Part shown: positions 36,815 to 47,540 of the stretch, piece by piece
Layout of the letters: each line of letters begins with the position of its first letter
Numbering within the stretch: the first letter of the stretch is position 1
The notes under the pieces: model-generated
What the model was told of the DNA's origin: nothing
The model's database searches: none
The model's input: the letters and a program-made list of their open reading frames with translations, nothing else
Source of the DNA: Candidatus Ruthia endofausta
GTDB lineage: Bacteria; Pseudomonadota; Gammaproteobacteria; PS1; Pseudothioglobaceae
Direction: 5' to 3'
Length of the DNA: 64,000 bases
Assembly (NCBI RefSeq): GCF_013342985.1
Contig: NZ_CP054490.1
Location: 372,001-436,000, forward strand
Position numbers and translations under genes: made by a program

Positions 36815-38230
36815 ATGTCTGCTAAAAATGTAATGAAAATGATTGAAGACAATGAAGTGAAATTCATTGATTTTCGTTTTACTGATACCATTGGTAAAGA
36901 ACACCACGTAAGCGTTCCAGCACACGCTGTTAATGCTGAAAAATTAGAAGAGGGTCAGATGTTTGATGGCTCATCAATTGCTGGTTGGAAGCCTATTAAT
37001 GAATCTGACATGATTATGATGCCAGACACAACAACAGCGGTAGTAGACCCATTTACTGAAGAATCCACGCTTAATATCATTTGTGATATTATCGAGTCAA
37101 ATGATATGAAGGGCTATGAAAAAGACCCTCGTTCTATTGCAAAAAGAGCCGAAGCTTATTTAAATGAAACTGGCATTGGTGATGCTGCATATTTTGGTAA
37201 CGAGCCAGAGTTTTTTGTTTTTGACAGTGTCAAGTGGGATACTGGCTTCGGTTTGGGCAAGGCATTTTATGAAATTCACTCTGAAGAAGCAGATTGGGAG
37301 TCAGGCTCTGATTTTGAAGGCGGCAATAAAGGACATCGTCCTAGAATTAAAGGTGGTTATTTTCCAGTTCCTCCAGTGGATTCATTGCATGATTTACGTT
37401 CGCAAATGTGCTTAGCAATCGAAGAAATGGGCGTTACTACTGAAGTTCATCACCACGAAGTTGGTACTGCTGGACAGTGTGAAATTGGTGCATTATTTAA
37501 CACGTTAGTGAAAAAAGCTGATGAGACTCAAATCCTAAAATATTGTGTGCATAATGTGGCGCATGCTTATGGCAAAACAGCAACGTTTATGCCTAAGCCA
37601 ATTGCGGTTGATAATGGCAATGGTATGCATGTTCATCAGTCAATCTCTAAAGATGGTGAAAACTTATTTGATGGCGATAAATATAGCAATCTAAGTGAAA
37701 TGGCACTGCATTATATTGGTGGTATCATCAAGCACGCTCAAGCGCTTAATGCCTTTACCAATGCTTCTACTAACTCGTATAAGCGTTTAGTACCAGGCTT
37801 TGAAGCGCCAGAAATGCTGGCGTATTCAGCCAAAAATCGTTCTGCTGCTATTCGCATTCCTTTTGTGTCTAATCCAAAAGGTCGTCGTATTGAAGTGCGT
37901 TTCCCAGATCCAACAGCCAATCCATATCTTGCATTTGCAGCAATGTTAATGGCAGGCCTTGATGGTATTAAAAACAAGATTGATCCTGGAAAACCAGATG
38001 ATGAAGACTTGTATGAATTAACAGAAAAAGAAAAATCGGCCATTCCTAAAGTTTGTGGTTCGTTAGATCAAGCACTAGAGACACTGAATAAAGACCGTGA
38101 GTTTTTAAAGCAAGGTGGTGTGTTCACTGATAATGTGATTAATTCATTCATTGAATTAAAAATGACAGAAGTGACCGCATTACGTGCTTCTCCTCATCCA
38201 GTAGAGTTTGATATGTATTACAGCGTGTAA
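36815..38230 (+). CDS. glnA: Glutamine synthetase type I
   Basis: Dodecameric ATP-dependent ammonia assimilation enzyme, 471 residues. Motifs: [22 protein letters not shown] (metal glutamates), [32 protein letters not shown] and [11 protein letters not shown]. The adenylylation site is conserved as DLYEL with Tyr400, so activity is probably controlled by GlnE, PII and GlnD; glnD is at 14988-17507. An AAAAGGAG ribosome site sits 7 bases before the ATG. I did not find a convincing sigma-54 site in the 119-base leader. Confidence 0.97.
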   Translation: MSAKNVMKMIEDNEVKFIDFRFTDTIGKEHHVSVPAHAVNAEKLEEGQMFDGSSIAGWKPINESDMIMMPDTTTAVVDPFTEESTLNIICDIIESNDMKGYEKDPRSIAKRAEAYLNETGIGDAAYFGNEPEFFVFDSVKWDTGFGLGKAFYEIHSEEADWESGSDFEGGNKGHRPRIKGGYFPVPPVDSLHDLRSQMCLAIEEMGVTTEVHHHEVGTAGQCEIGALFNTLVKKADETQILKYCVHNVAHAYGKTATFMPKPIAVDNGNGMHVHQSISKDGENLFDGDKYSNLSEMALHYIGGIIKHAQALNAFTNASTNSYKRLVPGFEAPEMLAYSAKNRSAAIRIPFVSNPKGRRIEVRFPDPTANPYLAFAAMLMAGLDGIKNKIDPGKPDDEDLYELTEKEKSAIPKVCGSLDQALETLNKDREFLKQGGVFTDNVINSFIELKMTEVTALRASPHPVEFDMYYSV

Positions 38231-38249
38231 AATATTTAATAAAAACGAT

Positions 38250-38278
38250 AAAAAATCGTGCAATTGCACGATTTTTTT
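38250..38278 (+). terminator. Rho-independent terminator after glnA
   Basis: AAAAAATCGTGC (38250-38261) pairs with GCACGATTTTTT (38266-38277) around an AATT loop, with the T run forming the tail, 20 bases after the glnA stop. This is the best canonical terminator in the window. Confidence 0.9.
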
Positions 38279-38326
38279 ATTATATAAGGCAGTAAAATAT
38301 CAACAATTAATTTACATTAACCCATT

Positions 38327-39295
38327 ATGGCAAAATTAAGAAACGATTGGACTCTAAAAGAAGTTGAGGCATTATTTGCATTGCCTTTTAATGATTTGCT
38401 ATTCAAAGCACACAGCATTCACAGGCAAAATTTTGACCCCAATCAGGTTCAGGTTAGCTCATTATTAAATATCAAAACTGGCGCTTGTCCTGAAGATTGT
38501 TCATATTGCTCACAAAGCTCTAAATACGACACAGCTCTTGAACGTGAAAAATTAATGGAGGTTGATTTAGTGTTTCAACAAGCTAAAGAAGCACAAGACA
38601 AAGGTGCAACGCGGTTTTGTATGGGCGCTGCATGGCGAAATCCCACTGATAAGAGTTTAGACAAGGTCATTCCAATGATTCAAGGTGTGAAAGCCATGGG
38701 CATGGAAACGTGCGTAACTTTAGGTATGTTGACTCAAGAACAAGCATTTACCTTAAAAGAAGCGGGTCTAGATTATTATAATCATAACATTGACACCTCA
38801 AAAGAGCACTACTCAAATGTGGTTACTACACGTAATTTTCAAGATCGCTTGAATACTTTAGAGTCAGTACAAAATGCCGATATTCATGTTTGTAGTGGTG
38901 GCATTTTAGGTTTGGGCGAAAATCAGATTGATCGCGCCTCTATGCTTAGGTCACTGTCTAATTTAAAAACACATCCAGATAGTGTGCCACTTAACTTATT
39001 AGTGCCAATTCTGGGCACGCCATTTGAAAATATTAAGCCACCAACAGAAAGTAAGTTTATACGCACTATTGCAGTAGCACGCATCATGATGCCAAAATCA
39101 GTTGTGCGTTTATCAGCAGGGCGTACTGAGATGAGTGAGGCCATGCAAGCGCTTTGTTTTTTTGCAGGGGCTAATTCTATCTTTTATGGCGAGCGATTAC
39201 TCACCACTGACAATCCAAACACAAACAGCGATCAAGATTTGTTTGCAAAGTTGGGGATTAATCAAAAGCAAGTAGATAATCTACAATCTGTTTAG
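38327..39295 (+). CDS. bioB: Biotin synthase
   Basis: Radical-SAM enzyme inserting sulfur into dethiobiotin. The 322-residue protein has the cluster motif [18 protein letters not shown] (CxxxCxxC), then [21 protein letters not shown] and [27 protein letters not shown]. These match BioB throughout. No other bio gene is next to it. Its 3' end overlaps the convergent murG by 38 bases (39258-39295), an unusually long antisense overlap of coding ends. Confidence 0.96.
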   Translation: MAKLRNDWTLKEVEALFALPFNDLLFKAHSIHRQNFDPNQVQVSSLLNIKTGACPEDCSYCSQSSKYDTALEREKLMEVDLVFQQAKEAQDKGATRFCMGAAWRNPTDKSLDKVIPMIQGVKAMGMETCVTLGMLTQEQAFTLKEAGLDYYNHNIDTSKEHYSNVVTTRNFQDRLNTLESVQNADIHVCSGGILGLGENQIDRASMLRSLSNLKTHPDSVPLNLLVPILGTPFENIKPPTESKFIRTIAVARIMMPKSVVRLSAGRTEMSEAMQALCFFAGANSIFYGERLLTTDNPNTNSDQDLFAKLGINQKQVDNLQSV

Positions 39296-40274
39296 CTGCA
39301 TTGGGTTTGGCAAGTTTGAATGCATTAGTAGACATTTGTTTAATTTGATTTTTGTTAATATTGAGTAAAGTTTTTTCTAACAGTTCAATCGTTAAATCTT
39401 TTTGTTCAATCAATATGCCAGCGTTATTATTTGCCAAAATCTTGGCATTATAAAATTGATGATTGTCAATAGCATGAGGCAGTGGGATTAAAATACTAGG
39501 CATGGCTGATAGCATCAATTCTGAAACTGTCATTGCGCCCGCTCTACAAAGCACAACATCTGCCCAAGCATAAGCGTTTGCCATATCTTTAATAAATGCA
39601 GTCACTTTCGTAGTGTTGTTTTTGTATTGGACTTTAACTGTATCAAAATGTGACCTCCCTGTTTGATGCCAAATATTAATGTCAATATTGAGTTGTGTGA
39701 CGATATCATTAATAGGCTTTGAGCCTAAAGAGCCACCGATGATTAATAAGTTTAATTTATTGTTATTATTTTGTTTTTTAACAGGATTGAACGCGACAGG
39801 ATTGCCAGAAGTAGTGGCATTTTTAATAAAAGCATCATTAAATGCTTGAAAGGTTTTGGTGGCTATTTTATTGAGTATTTTATTGGTTGTACCTGGTATA
39901 GAGTTCTGTTCATGAATCACCAGTGGTACTCTAAAAATCCAAGCCACTAAACCGCCAACGCCAGAGGCAAAGCCACCCATGCCGAGTACAATATCGGGTT
40001 TAAACTTTAGAAGAATACCCATCACTTGCAACGTTGCATAACTAAGCAAAAAAGGCGCTTTTATCAGGCTAACAATACTTTTACCACGCAAGCCAACACT
40101 ACTCACTGTGTGTAATTTGATGTTGTGTTTAGGCACAATTTCATTTTCCATGCCAGTATTTGAGCCCAACCATTGAATATGAGTTGAATGATTTTTAAGT
40201 TCATTAGCAATAGCAAGTGCAGGAAATATATGCCCGCCAGTGCCACCAGCCATAATGAGAATTTTTTTAGACAT
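39258..40274 (-). CDS. murG: UDP-GlcNAc:lipid I GlcNAc transferase MurG
   Basis: Makes lipid II from lipid I at the inner face of the membrane (GT28 family). The ATG at 40274 gives [20 protein letters not shown]; frame remains open upstream but an earlier start would lie inside ftsW. Motifs include [45 protein letters not shown] and [28 protein letters not shown]. Length about 338 residues, slightly shorter than E. coli. Overlaps the 3' end of ftsW by 8 bases. Confidence 0.96.
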   Translation of the reverse strand: MSKKILIMAGGTGGHIFPALAIANELKNHSTHIQWLGSNTGMENEIVPKHNIKLHTVSSVGLRGKSIVSLIKAPFLLSYATLQVMGILLKFKPDIVLGMGGFASGVGGLVAWIFRVPLVIHEQNSIPGTTNKILNKIATKTFQAFNDAFIKNATTSGNPVAFNPVKKQNNNNKLNLLIIGGSLGSKPINDIVTQLNIDINIWHQTGRSHFDTVKVQYKNNTTKVTAFIKDMANAYAWADVVLCRAGAMTVSELMLSAMPSILIPLPHAIDNHQFYNAKILANNNAGILIEQKDLTIELLEKTLLNINKNQIKQMSTNAFKLAKPNAAKQIVDYLLAFD

Positions 40275-41400
40275 AATGTTTTTGTTTAGAATATTCACAA
40301 CGACTTTCCATATCAATTCTGAGTAATATAGCCAGTGATATCAGTGCAAATATCATACTTGACCCGCCATAACTAATCAGTGGTAAGGTAAAGCCTTTGG
40401 GTGGAATTAAACCAAGATTCATGGCAATATTAACGCTAAATTGCATGCTCAGCCAAGTACAAATACCAAAAGCAACATAGGAGCTGTATTTTCGATTACT
40501 TTTAAGGGCGTCTTTGGCAATTTTAAAACCTTTAAGCACAATATAAGCAAAGGTAAACAATACAAACAACATACCAACAATGCCTGTTTCTTCGCCAATA
40601 ATAGCAAAAATCATATCGGTATGTGGCTCGGGTAGTTTGGTGTATTTTTGAATGCCATTGCCCAGTCCAACGCCAGTCCAATCACCCCTAGCGATGCCGA
40701 TTAATGCTTGTTTGGTTTGCCATACTTTTTCAGATTCGTTAAGCCATAAATCTTCTCGCCAAAAGGAAGTTAGCCTTTCAACTCGATTGGGAATTTGGAA
40801 AAGAATGACAATAAAAACAGCAACAACGCTTGCACCAACTATGAACAATTGCTTTAAGTAAACACCAGCAGTTAGCAGCATAGCAAAAGCAGTTGCGGAA
40901 ATAATAAAGGTCGCGCCAATATCTGGCTCTAGTAATAACAAAAAACTTGATGCACCAATGATAATAAGCGTTTTAATAAAGCCCATATAAGGCTTTCTTA
41001 AATCCTTTTCCTGCCTAACCAAAAAGCCCCCCATGAATAGAATCATCACCAATTTCATCATTTCAGAAGGCTGAAATTTAAACAACACAAAGTTAATCCA
41101 ACGTGTTGAGCCTTTAACGGTTTTGCCAATAGGCTCTGGTAAAAACACCAGTGCTAAGCATATCAAAGTAATAATAAAAAATAATTTAGAATGATTTTTG
41201 TAAAAATATAAGGGGACTTTAAGCACAGTGTAACCAAGGCTCAAGCCTAAAATAATAAAAACAGTTTGCTTCATAAAGTAACCATAACTACTAAAATGTC
41301 CAAGCGAAGCAGAAAAAGACAATATCCAGCCAAAAGTTAGCAGTGTCAAAATCGAAAAAAGTAGATTTTTATCAGGCAGTTGGCCAGTTTTTTCAAACAT
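40267..41400 (-). CDS. ftsW: Septal peptidoglycan glycosyltransferase FtsW
   Basis: SEDS-family polymerase acting with FtsI at division. The 377-residue membrane protein shows [96 protein letters not shown] and the C-terminal [20 protein letters not shown]. The [21 protein letters not shown] combination and the murG neighbour mark it as FtsW rather than RodA. Here ftsW-murG stand apart from mraY/murD/murC, so the division cluster is split or rearranged. Confidence 0.95.
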   Translation of the reverse strand: MFEKTGQLPDKNLLFSILTLLTFGWILSFSASLGHFSSYGYFMKQTVFIILGLSLGYTVLKVPLYFYKNHSKLFFIITLICLALVFLPEPIGKTVKGSTRWINFVLFKFQPSEMMKLVMILFMGGFLVRQEKDLRKPYMGFIKTLIIIGASSFLLLLEPDIGATFIISATAFAMLLTAGVYLKQLFIVGASVVAVFIVILFQIPNRVERLTSFWREDLWLNESEKVWQTKQALIGIARGDWTGVGLGNGIQKYTKLPEPHTDMIFAIIGEETGIVGMLFVLFTFAYIVLKGFKIAKDALKSNRKYSSYVAFGICTWLSMQFSVNIAMNLGLIPPKGFTLPLISYGGSSMIFALISLAILLRIDMESRCEYSKQKHYV

Positions 41401-41554
41401 GAGAATTTTTTAATGATTAATGAGTTTATTATTTTTCACGCCACTTGAATTATACGCTCAAGGGCGGATTTTTTTATAAATTCAAATTCTATTAGTTGAG
41501 CTTTTTGTTACTATTATGGGATAATATTTATTTTGTAAAAATAACAACAAACTT

Positions 41555-43168
41555 ATGATTTCTACTACCAATATCACCATGCAGTTTGGTGAAAAACTTT
41601 TATTTGAAAATATCTCTATTAAATTTCAAAGCGGTAATCGCTATGGTTTAATTGGTGCAAATGGCTGTGGTAAGTCAACTTTTATGAAAATTCTAACGGG
41701 TGAGCTTACGCCTAGTAATGGTACAGTTCATATTAGCGATGGCGATTGTTTGGGTATTCTTCGCCAAGACCAATTTGCTTTTGAGGATTTTCGTGTGGTT
41801 GACACCGTGATTATGGGTCATGCTGAATTATGGAAAATTAAAAAAGAAAGAGACAGAATTTACGCCTTACCTGAAATGAGCGAGAAAGATGGCGTTAAGG
41901 TTGCAGAGCTTGAAATGCAATTTGCAGAAATGGATGGTTATATGGCAGAGTCTTCTGCCAGTGAGTTGTTATTAGGCTTAGACATCCCAGAAGAGCAACA
42001 TTATGGCTTAATGAGCGAAATTGCACCAGGTTGGAAATTGCGTATTTTACTAGCCCAGGCGCTGTTCTCAAATCCAGAAATTCTACTACTTGACGAGCCA
42101 ACAAACAATCTAGATATTAACTCAATTCGCTGGCTAGAAGGTGTATTAAAAGAACGCAAAGCAACCATGGTTATCATCTCTCATGATAGGCATTTTTTAA
42201 ATGGCGTATGCACACACATGTCTGATTTAGACTATGGTGCACTTAATACCTTTCCTGGTAATTATGATGACTTCATGATTGCATCAACTGCCATTCAAGA
42301 AAAAATGCAAACGGATAATGCCAAAAAAGAGGCTAAAATCAAAGAGCTTAAACATTTTGTTTCTCGTTTTTCAGCCAAGGCCTCTAAATCCAAGCAAGCC
42401 ACTTCAAGATTAAAGCAGTTAGATAAAATTATATTGGATGAGATTAGACCCTCTTCAAGAGTAAGCCCTTACATTATTTTTAATCAAGAAAATAAATTAC
42501 ATAGAAATGTATTAGAAGTCAAAGGCTTGTCTAAGAGTTTCAACCCTCAAGGAGATGCTAAAAAAAATGACAAACTTGAGGTTTTAAAAGATATTAATTT
42601 CTTATTTGAGGTGGGTGATCGCATTGCCATTATTGGTCAAAATGGTATTGGTAAAACCACATTACTGCGTACTTTAGTTGGTGAAATCAAGCCCGACAAA
42701 GGCAAGATTAAGTGGAGCGAAAACATTAACATTGGTTATTATGCACAGGATTACAGTAAAGATTTTGAAACTGATATGAATGTACTTGACTGGATGAGTC
42801 AATTCAAAACCGAAAAAGACGACATACAGGCAATGCGCGCAGTGCTGGGTAAAATGTTATTTGGCAAAGAAGACATTGGAAAGAGCATTAAATCACTTTC
42901 TGGTGGCGAAAAAGGCAGAATGTTATTTGGCAAACTCATGCTACAAAACCCCAATGTATTAGTGATGGATGAGCCTACCAATCACCTTGATATGGAGTCT
43001 ATCGAAGCCCTTAACCTAGCACTGGATAATTACGAAGGCACTTTAATATTCGTCAGCCATGACAGAGAATTTGTATCCTCATTATCTACCAAGGTGGTAG
43101 AGCTTAAAGAGGACGATATGCATTATTATTCTGGCAATTATGAAAACTACTTGACCAGCCAAAAATAA
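41555..43168 (+). CDS. ybiT: ABC-F ATPase, YbiT type
   Basis: Soluble tandem ABC ATPase of 537 residues of the ABC-F family, which acts on ribosomes. The two Walker A motifs are [13 protein letters not shown] and [13 protein letters not shown]; the second signature is [16 protein letters not shown]; Walker B motifs are [13 protein letters not shown] and [13 protein letters not shown]. The first signature is degenerate ([14 protein letters not shown]), a feature of the YbiT branch, and the interdomain linker is lysine-rich. There are no membrane segments, so it is not a transporter. Confidence 0.92.
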   Translation: MISTTNITMQFGEKLLFENISIKFQSGNRYGLIGANGCGKSTFMKILTGELTPSNGTVHISDGDCLGILRQDQFAFEDFRVVDTVIMGHAELWKIKKERDRIYALPEMSEKDGVKVAELEMQFAEMDGYMAESSASELLLGLDIPEEQHYGLMSEIAPGWKLRILLAQALFSNPEILLLDEPTNNLDINSIRWLEGVLKERKATMVIISHDRHFLNGVCTHMSDLDYGALNTFPGNYDDFMIASTAIQEKMQTDNAKKEAKIKELKHFVSRFSAKASKSKQATSRLKQLDKIILDEIRPSSRVSPYIIFNQENKLHRNVLEVKGLSKSFNPQGDAKKNDKLEVLKDINFLFEVGDRIAIIGQNGIGKTTLLRTLVGEIKPDKGKIKWSENINIGYYAQDYSKDFETDMNVLDWMSQFKTEKDDIQAMRAVLGKMLFGKEDIGKSIKSLSGGEKGRMLFGKLMLQNPNVLVMDEPTNHLDMESIEALNLALDNYEGTLIFVSHDREFVSSLSTKVVELKEDDMHYYSGNYENYLTSQK

Positions 43169-43583
43169 AAGTTGTTAGTGTTGATATAATGATTGATAAC
43201 TTTTTTGATGGAATAGAGTGAATAGCTTAGAGTTAAAAAAAGGCAAATTTATTGTTTATAGTCAAAAAATAGTTGATGATATTTTGTAGCATAAAAAATG
43301 ACGGATGAGAAAGAAATACTAAAACCCTTTGATAAAAGTGTCAGCAAGGCTTTGACCATTAAAAAAGCGTTGGGGTCACTATGCGGTTGTGTGGAATGAG
43401 AAGGCAAAAGAAGTTAAAAGAATTGAGGTAAAGGATTTGCCAGAATATCGCTATAAAATATAATGCATATTCTATATACTAGCTTTTTAACCATTTAAAA
43501 TCAAAAAAGATTTTGACTTAGCGGCCGTGTTTTTCTTATTTCAACAAGTAGACAGGTGTATTAATTCAATTTAGGGGTTAGGC
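43169..43583 (+). other. Spacer with unrecognised gene fragments
   Basis: No intact gene in 415 bases. On the plus strand, NSLELKKGKFIVYSQKIVDD (from about 43219) ends at a stop, and about 43371-43461 reads HYAVVWNEKAKEVKRIEVKD followed by LPEYRYKI and stop. They look like coding remnants of one or two small proteins that I cannot name. The last 60 bases lead into the yihY fragment. Confidence 0.45.
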
Positions 43584-43988
43584 TTGAGCCTTGCGCGCCA
43601 TTTTGACGTTGATTTGATTATTTATTTACTGGTGAGTTCTTATCTAAGCGCATCAAAATTATTTGTTTTTATACCGATGGGTGATATTTTTATATCAAGT
43701 TTGCCAATCATTCTTTCAGCCATTGGGCTGGGTCTGTTGTACTATTTTATCTCCAATGAAAAAGTATCGTTCAAAAATGCGATTAAATCAGGCTTTATTG
43801 CTGTATTTCTTTTAGAGATTTTAAAATCAATATTATTAATTTATATTAACTATTTCCCTTTTTATGAGCTGATTTATAGCGCATTATTCATGCTATTATT
43901 GTTCATGCTTTGGGTATATTTTTTTTTGGTTGTGGTATTATTTGGCACAAGTAGCAGTTTTTGTTTGTGTCAGGCAGAGGATCAATAA
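43584..43988 (+). pseudogene. C-terminal fragment of YihY/UPF0761 membrane protein
   Basis: The frame encodes about 134 residues with four hydrophobic segments. VSFKNAIKSGFIAVFLLEIL, then KSILLIYINYFPFYELIYSA, LFMLLLFMLWVYFFLVVVLFG match the C-terminal half of the YihY (once called ribonuclease BN) family, where the pattern is lYvsyFpsYeliYGalaalPifllWiY. The N-terminal half of the roughly 280-residue family is missing, and the last residues (SSSFCLCQAEDQ) look frameshifted. Broken gene; a functional half-protein is unlikely. Confidence 0.65.
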
Positions 43989-44567
43989 ATGTTCACAGGT
44001 ATTATTCAGACTATTGGTAAGATTAAAAGCATTAAGGCAGGTACGTTCTGCTTTGAGGCGCGAAGCTCATTTTTTAATGAGGTTGAAATAGGCGATAGTA
44101 TTGCCGTAAATGGCGTATGTTTAACCGTTATTGAAATAGGCAATGATTATTTCAAAGCCGACATTTCACAAGAAACACTCAGGTGTACAATTTTTAATCA
44201 CTTAAGCACTAACAATTCAGTTAACCTTGAAAAAGCACTAAGGCTTAATCAAGGCATCGACGGGCATTTAGTCAGTGGTCATGTTGATGGTATTGCCAAG
44301 GTTGTTGAGCGATTTATTGAAGGCGAATCGAGACGTTTTAAAATTAATGCGCCTAAGAATTTGATAAAATATATCGCCAAAAAAAGCTCTGTTTGTATTA
44401 ACGGCGTGAGTTTAACAGTCAATAATATTAATGACTGCGTGTTTGATATCAATATTGTGCCACACACGGTAAAAGCCACAACATTAGGCGAGTTGGAAAT
44501 AAATAGTAAGGTTAACCTTGAAGTTGACATTATTGCCAGACACCTTGAGCAATTATTACACCATTAA
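43989..44567 (+). CDS. ribE: Riboflavin synthase, alpha subunit
   Basis: Dismutates two 6,7-dimethyl-8-ribityllumazines to riboflavin. The 192-residue protein consists of two lumazine-binding repeats: MFTGIIQTIGKIKSI...SIAVNGVCLTVIEIG and IDGHLVSGHVDGIAKV...SSVCINGVSLTVNNI, the usual tandem barrels. Length normal. It is 8 bases upstream of ribBA in a ribE-ribBA-ribH-nusB operon. No FMN riboswitch is recognisable ahead of it. Confidence 0.96.
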   Translation: MFTGIIQTIGKIKSIKAGTFCFEARSSFFNEVEIGDSIAVNGVCLTVIEIGNDYFKADISQETLRCTIFNHLSTNNSVNLEKALRLNQGIDGHLVSGHVDGIAKVVERFIEGESRRFKINAPKNLIKYIAKKSSVCINGVSLTVNNINDCVFDINIVPHTVKATTLGELEINSKVNLEVDIIARHLEQLLHH

Positions 44568-44575
44568 AAACAGTT

Positions 44576-45649
44576 ATGAAATCCACCATTGAAGAAATTT
44601 TGAAAGACTATAGCCAAGGCAAAATGATTATCCTTATGGATGATGAAGACCGTGAAAACGAAGGCGACTTAATCATCCCTGCTGAAACCGTTACTAAAGA
44701 AGACATTAATTTCATGGCAACTCATGGTCGTGGTTTGATTTGTCTAACCTTAACAGAAGAGCGCTGTAAGCAGCTTAATTTGCCACTTATGGTGGCGCAA
44801 AATAACGATGCCAATGGCACTAATTTTACCGTTTCAATTGAGGCAGTAGAAGGCGTAACCACAGGAATTTCAGCAGCAGACAGAGCCAAAACAATATTAG
44901 ATGCAGTGGCAAGAGATGCCAAGCCTGCTGACATTGTACAACCAGGGCATATTTTCCCACTTATGGCACAGCCAGGTGGGGTTTTAATCCGAGCAGGGCA
45001 CACAGAAGCAGGGTGTGATTTAGCACGTCTTGCAGGACTTGAACCAGCCAGTGTAATTGTTGAAATCCTCAATAAGGATGGCTCAATGGCTCGACGTGAT
45101 GATTTAGAAATCTTTGCCAAAAAACACAACATTAAACTAGGTATGATTGAAGATTTAATTTCTTATCGAGTTGAAAACGAAAAAACTATCGAGCGCATTA
45201 ATGAGCGTGAGTTTAAGACTGAATTTGCCATTTTTAGATTAATTTCATTTCTTGATAGTATTCACAATGAAACACATCTTGCCTTGGTTAAAGGTGAAAT
45301 TAGCAGTAATACTGACACCTGCGTACGTGTACACATGGAAGATGTTTTTAAGGATGTGTTACGAGAAAAGTCAAACAATTTTAGCGTTAACGCTGTATTA
45401 AAGCACATTGCTAAGTTAGATAGTGGTGTTTTATTGCTACTTAGAATGCAAACCGACCAGAGCATTTTAGAAAATATTGACAAGGTTAATGGTAATGCTC
45501 ATGATGATATCAAAACCTATGGCGTTGGTGCGCAGATCTTATCTGACCTTGGTGTCAAAAGAATGAGAATTTTAGGCAGTCCTAGAAAGCTTTATGGCTT
45601 AAAAGGCTTTGGTTTAGAAGTAACTGAATACGTAGACACCAGTAAGTAA
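44576..45649 (+). CDS. ribBA: 3,4-dihydroxy-2-butanone-4-phosphate synthase with degenerate RibA domain
   Basis: Two-domain protein of 357 residues. The N-terminal DHBP synthase domain is intact: [65 protein letters not shown]. The C-terminal part is homologous to GTP cyclohydrolase II but lacks the three zinc cysteines expected after the nucleotide loop and is divergent until [20 protein letters not shown]. Such RibB with a dead RibA-like domain is known in many proteobacteria, so a separate ribA should exist outside the window. Confidence 0.93.
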   Translation: MKSTIEEILKDYSQGKMIILMDDEDRENEGDLIIPAETVTKEDINFMATHGRGLICLTLTEERCKQLNLPLMVAQNNDANGTNFTVSIEAVEGVTTGISAADRAKTILDAVARDAKPADIVQPGHIFPLMAQPGGVLIRAGHTEAGCDLARLAGLEPASVIVEILNKDGSMARRDDLEIFAKKHNIKLGMIEDLISYRVENEKTIERINEREFKTEFAIFRLISFLDSIHNETHLALVKGEISSNTDTCVRVHMEDVFKDVLREKSNNFSVNAVLKHIAKLDSGVLLLLRMQTDQSILENIDKVNGNAHDDIKTYGVGAQILSDLGVKRMRILGSPRKLYGLKGFGLEVTEYVDTSK

Positions 45650-45659
45650 AGGAGCAATA

Positions 45660-46163
45660 ATGGAATTTAAATTTGATAAAAATGGCAATAGGGATTTTCT
45701 TGTAAAAGCAAAAGTTGCGATTATCGTGGGTTATTTTTACCAAAATATTGGCGATAAGCTATTATCAGCAGCACAAGAAACCTTAGCCAGATATGGCATT
45801 AATGTCAATAATATCAATGTGTTTTACGCCCCTGGTGCATTTGAAATCCCGCTATTAGCTAAAAAATTAGCAAGCCAGCAACTAAGTGGCAAAAATCTAT
45901 ACGATGGTATCGTGGCTTTAGGTGCAGTTATCAATGGCGAAACCACGCATTTTGAGTTTATTTGTAACGAATGCGCTCGTGGCGTGGCAGATGTTTCTTA
46001 CCAATATGAAATCCCCACTGCTTTTGGTATACTTACTACAAACAACATGGAACAAACCATCGGTAGGGCGGGTGGCTATAAGGGCAACAAAGGTGAAGAG
46101 GCAACCATGGCAATGATTGAAATGCTATATTTAATGCAACAAGTAGACACTCAAACTTTTTAA
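45660..46163 (+). CDS. ribH: 6,7-dimethyl-8-ribityllumazine synthase
   Basis: Condenses DHBP with the pyrimidine intermediate to lumazine; forms an icosahedral or pentameric shell. The 167-residue protein has INVFYAPGAFEIPLLAKKL, DGIVALGAVINGETTHFEFI with the active histidine region, IPTAFGILTTNNMEQTIGRA and GNKGEEATMAMIEM. An AAGGAGCAATA ribosome site precedes the ATG. Directly between ribBA and nusB. Confidence 0.96.
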   Translation: MEFKFDKNGNRDFLVKAKVAIIVGYFYQNIGDKLLSAAQETLARYGINVNNINVFYAPGAFEIPLLAKKLASQQLSGKNLYDGIVALGAVINGETTHFEFICNECARGVADVSYQYEIPTAFGILTTNNMEQTIGRAGGYKGNKGEEATMAMIEMLYLMQQVDTQTF

Positions 46164-46165
46164 CC

Positions 46166-46591
46166 ATGACCTTTAAAACCCCAAAGCAACGCTCCCGAGA
46201 ACGTGTAGTACAAGCGCTATATCAATATCTAGTATCAGGTGGCGAAGTATTGCAAATTGAACAACAATTTTTAAACCAAAAACAAGGCAAAATCTCAAAA
46301 GCTTTCTTTTCAAATTTATTCATCAACATTCTTAAAAACAGATCTTTACTAGATGAGATTATCGCACCTACCATTAGCCGAAAAACTGAGCAACTAGGCT
46401 CTGTTGAGCACGCTATTTTATATTTAGGCGCTTTTGAGCTTAAATTTAGCCCGGAAGTACCTTATAAAGTCGTGATTAATGAATCACTTGAATTGGCAAA
46501 GCTGTATGGTGCAGAAGGTGTGCATAAACTTATTAACGCTTCATTAGATAAACTAGCACAAACACTTAGAGAAGTTGAATTAACCAACTAA
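46166..46591 (+). CDS. nusB: Transcription antitermination factor NusB
   Basis: Binds boxA with S10 in rRNA antitermination; 141 residues, all-helical. The sequence opens RSRERVVQALYQYLVSGG and ends with VPYKVVINESLELAKLYGAE and VHKLINASLDKLAQ, the NusB signature (INEAxELAKxFG). It is 3 bases after ribH, the conserved ribH-nusB order. Downstream lies the graveyard region, so the operon ends here. Confidence 0.95.
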   Translation: MTFKTPKQRSRERVVQALYQYLVSGGEVLQIEQQFLNQKQGKISKAFFSNLFINILKNRSLLDEIIAPTISRKTEQLGSVEHAILYLGAFELKFSPEVPYKVVINESLELAKLYGAEGVHKLINASLDKLAQTLREVELTN

Positions 46592-46644
46592 AAAAATAAG
46601 TCTAATTAAAAGCTTTTACAATCAAAGTTGCTACCTTTTCTTTG

Positions 46645-47236
46645 CTAGCCAAACGACTTAATTTTTTCCTTACAAAGCCGCTTAGTTAATAAGTGAACGA
46701 CTCTCTTATTCAAATAGGTTGGCACTATCAAACCATTCATCATAATCTCTAATCGCCATTTTCTATACCCTTCCTGAGTCAAGTTTTCCGGCATAGCCAG
46801 CTCTTTCCTATTAAACTCATACAACAGCAATCCCCTGGTCTTTAATACCAGTAAAAAAGTACTGTCCTTCTTTAAGCGTATTATTAACTTCATCCGAAGT
46901 ATGTACAGTCAAGTTACATTCTAGTTTAAAAAACGGTGGTAAAAAGACTCTTACTCTATCTTCAATCGTATTCCACAAATCAAACTTTGCTACTAAGTCA
47001 TATTGATCAACAATCACTAAAATATCATAATCACTGATATAACCAGTCTCTGGCTTATTCATCCACTTACCCGTATAGCGTGCGAACCAAACAGAATAAC
47101 CTTAATCAACTTACCTGTTTTCCTTTTGCCTGACGCCGCACTTACAACTAAATCAAATTTTTCACGAATGACTTGGAGAATTTGCCTTAAATGGGTTTGC
47201 TTATTACTAGGTAAGTACTCTTAGGGAGTCTTTCAT
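46645..47236 (-). pseudogene. HEPN-domain nucleotidyltransferase protein, decayed copy 1
   Basis: From an ATG at 47236 (MKDSLRVLT) the minus strand gives LRQILQVIREKFDLVVSAAS, GKRKTGKLIKVILFGSHA, then in the next frame RYTGKWMNKPETGYISDYDI with LVIVDQ, i.e. the GS(x)AR...SDYDLLV nucleotidyltransferase motif. It continues FKLECNLTVHTSDEVNNTLK and EGQYFFTGIKDQGI, then LLYEFNRKELAMPENLTQEG in another frame and DYDEWFDSANLF in a third. This is the order found in proteins joining an MNT-type nucleotidyltransferase to a HEPN domain. At least three frameshifts, and the HEPN part is lost. Confidence 0.75.
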
Positions 47237-47438
47237 TTAGTTTGGTCAGAAAACCCTTGTTAGTTAGGTGTTGATGTTCATTGTTGGTATGGATTATACA
47301 GATACAATGATGGTGGTGAGGTGTGGGGGCTTGATTGTTGTGATGGTAGAAGTAGTGAAAACACACAAAGTGTTTGATGGGTATTTTCAATAATTAATGC
47401 TTATGTTCCTATATTTTCATTATTCCTAAAGCAGTAGA
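47237..47438. other. Unrecognised spacer
   Basis: About 200 bases between the nucleotidyltransferase remnant and the left metH repeat. The plus strand is G/T-rich (many GGTGGTG, TTGTTG runs) and contains a short open stretch, but no start, no motif and no hairpin that I can support. Confidence 0.5.
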
Positions 47439-47540
47439 AAAAACGGCACTCAGTCAATAAATTTGAAAATTTCGGCTAGGCCATAGTTTTTAAAAACATG
47501 AATGCCTAATTTTTTTGGTTTAACAATGGTATTAAAAGAG
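47439..47540 (-). repeat. metH-derived inverted repeat, left copy (102 bp)
   Basis: The minus strand reads SFNTIVKPKKLGIHVFKNY, GLAEIFKFID, stop, VPFF: a piece of the linker to the MetH activation domain. It is the reverse complement of 48900-49004 with one substitution and a 3-base indel. Both copies have TGA where the family has Trp before (T/V)PFF. This copy is cut off on both sides. Confidence 0.88.

Noticed and set aside
47187-47390. Minus-strand open frame with a His-rich stretch
   Set aside because: It comes from the G/T-rich spacer and the beginning of the nucleotidyltransferase remnant read in a wrong frame; no start signal or family.
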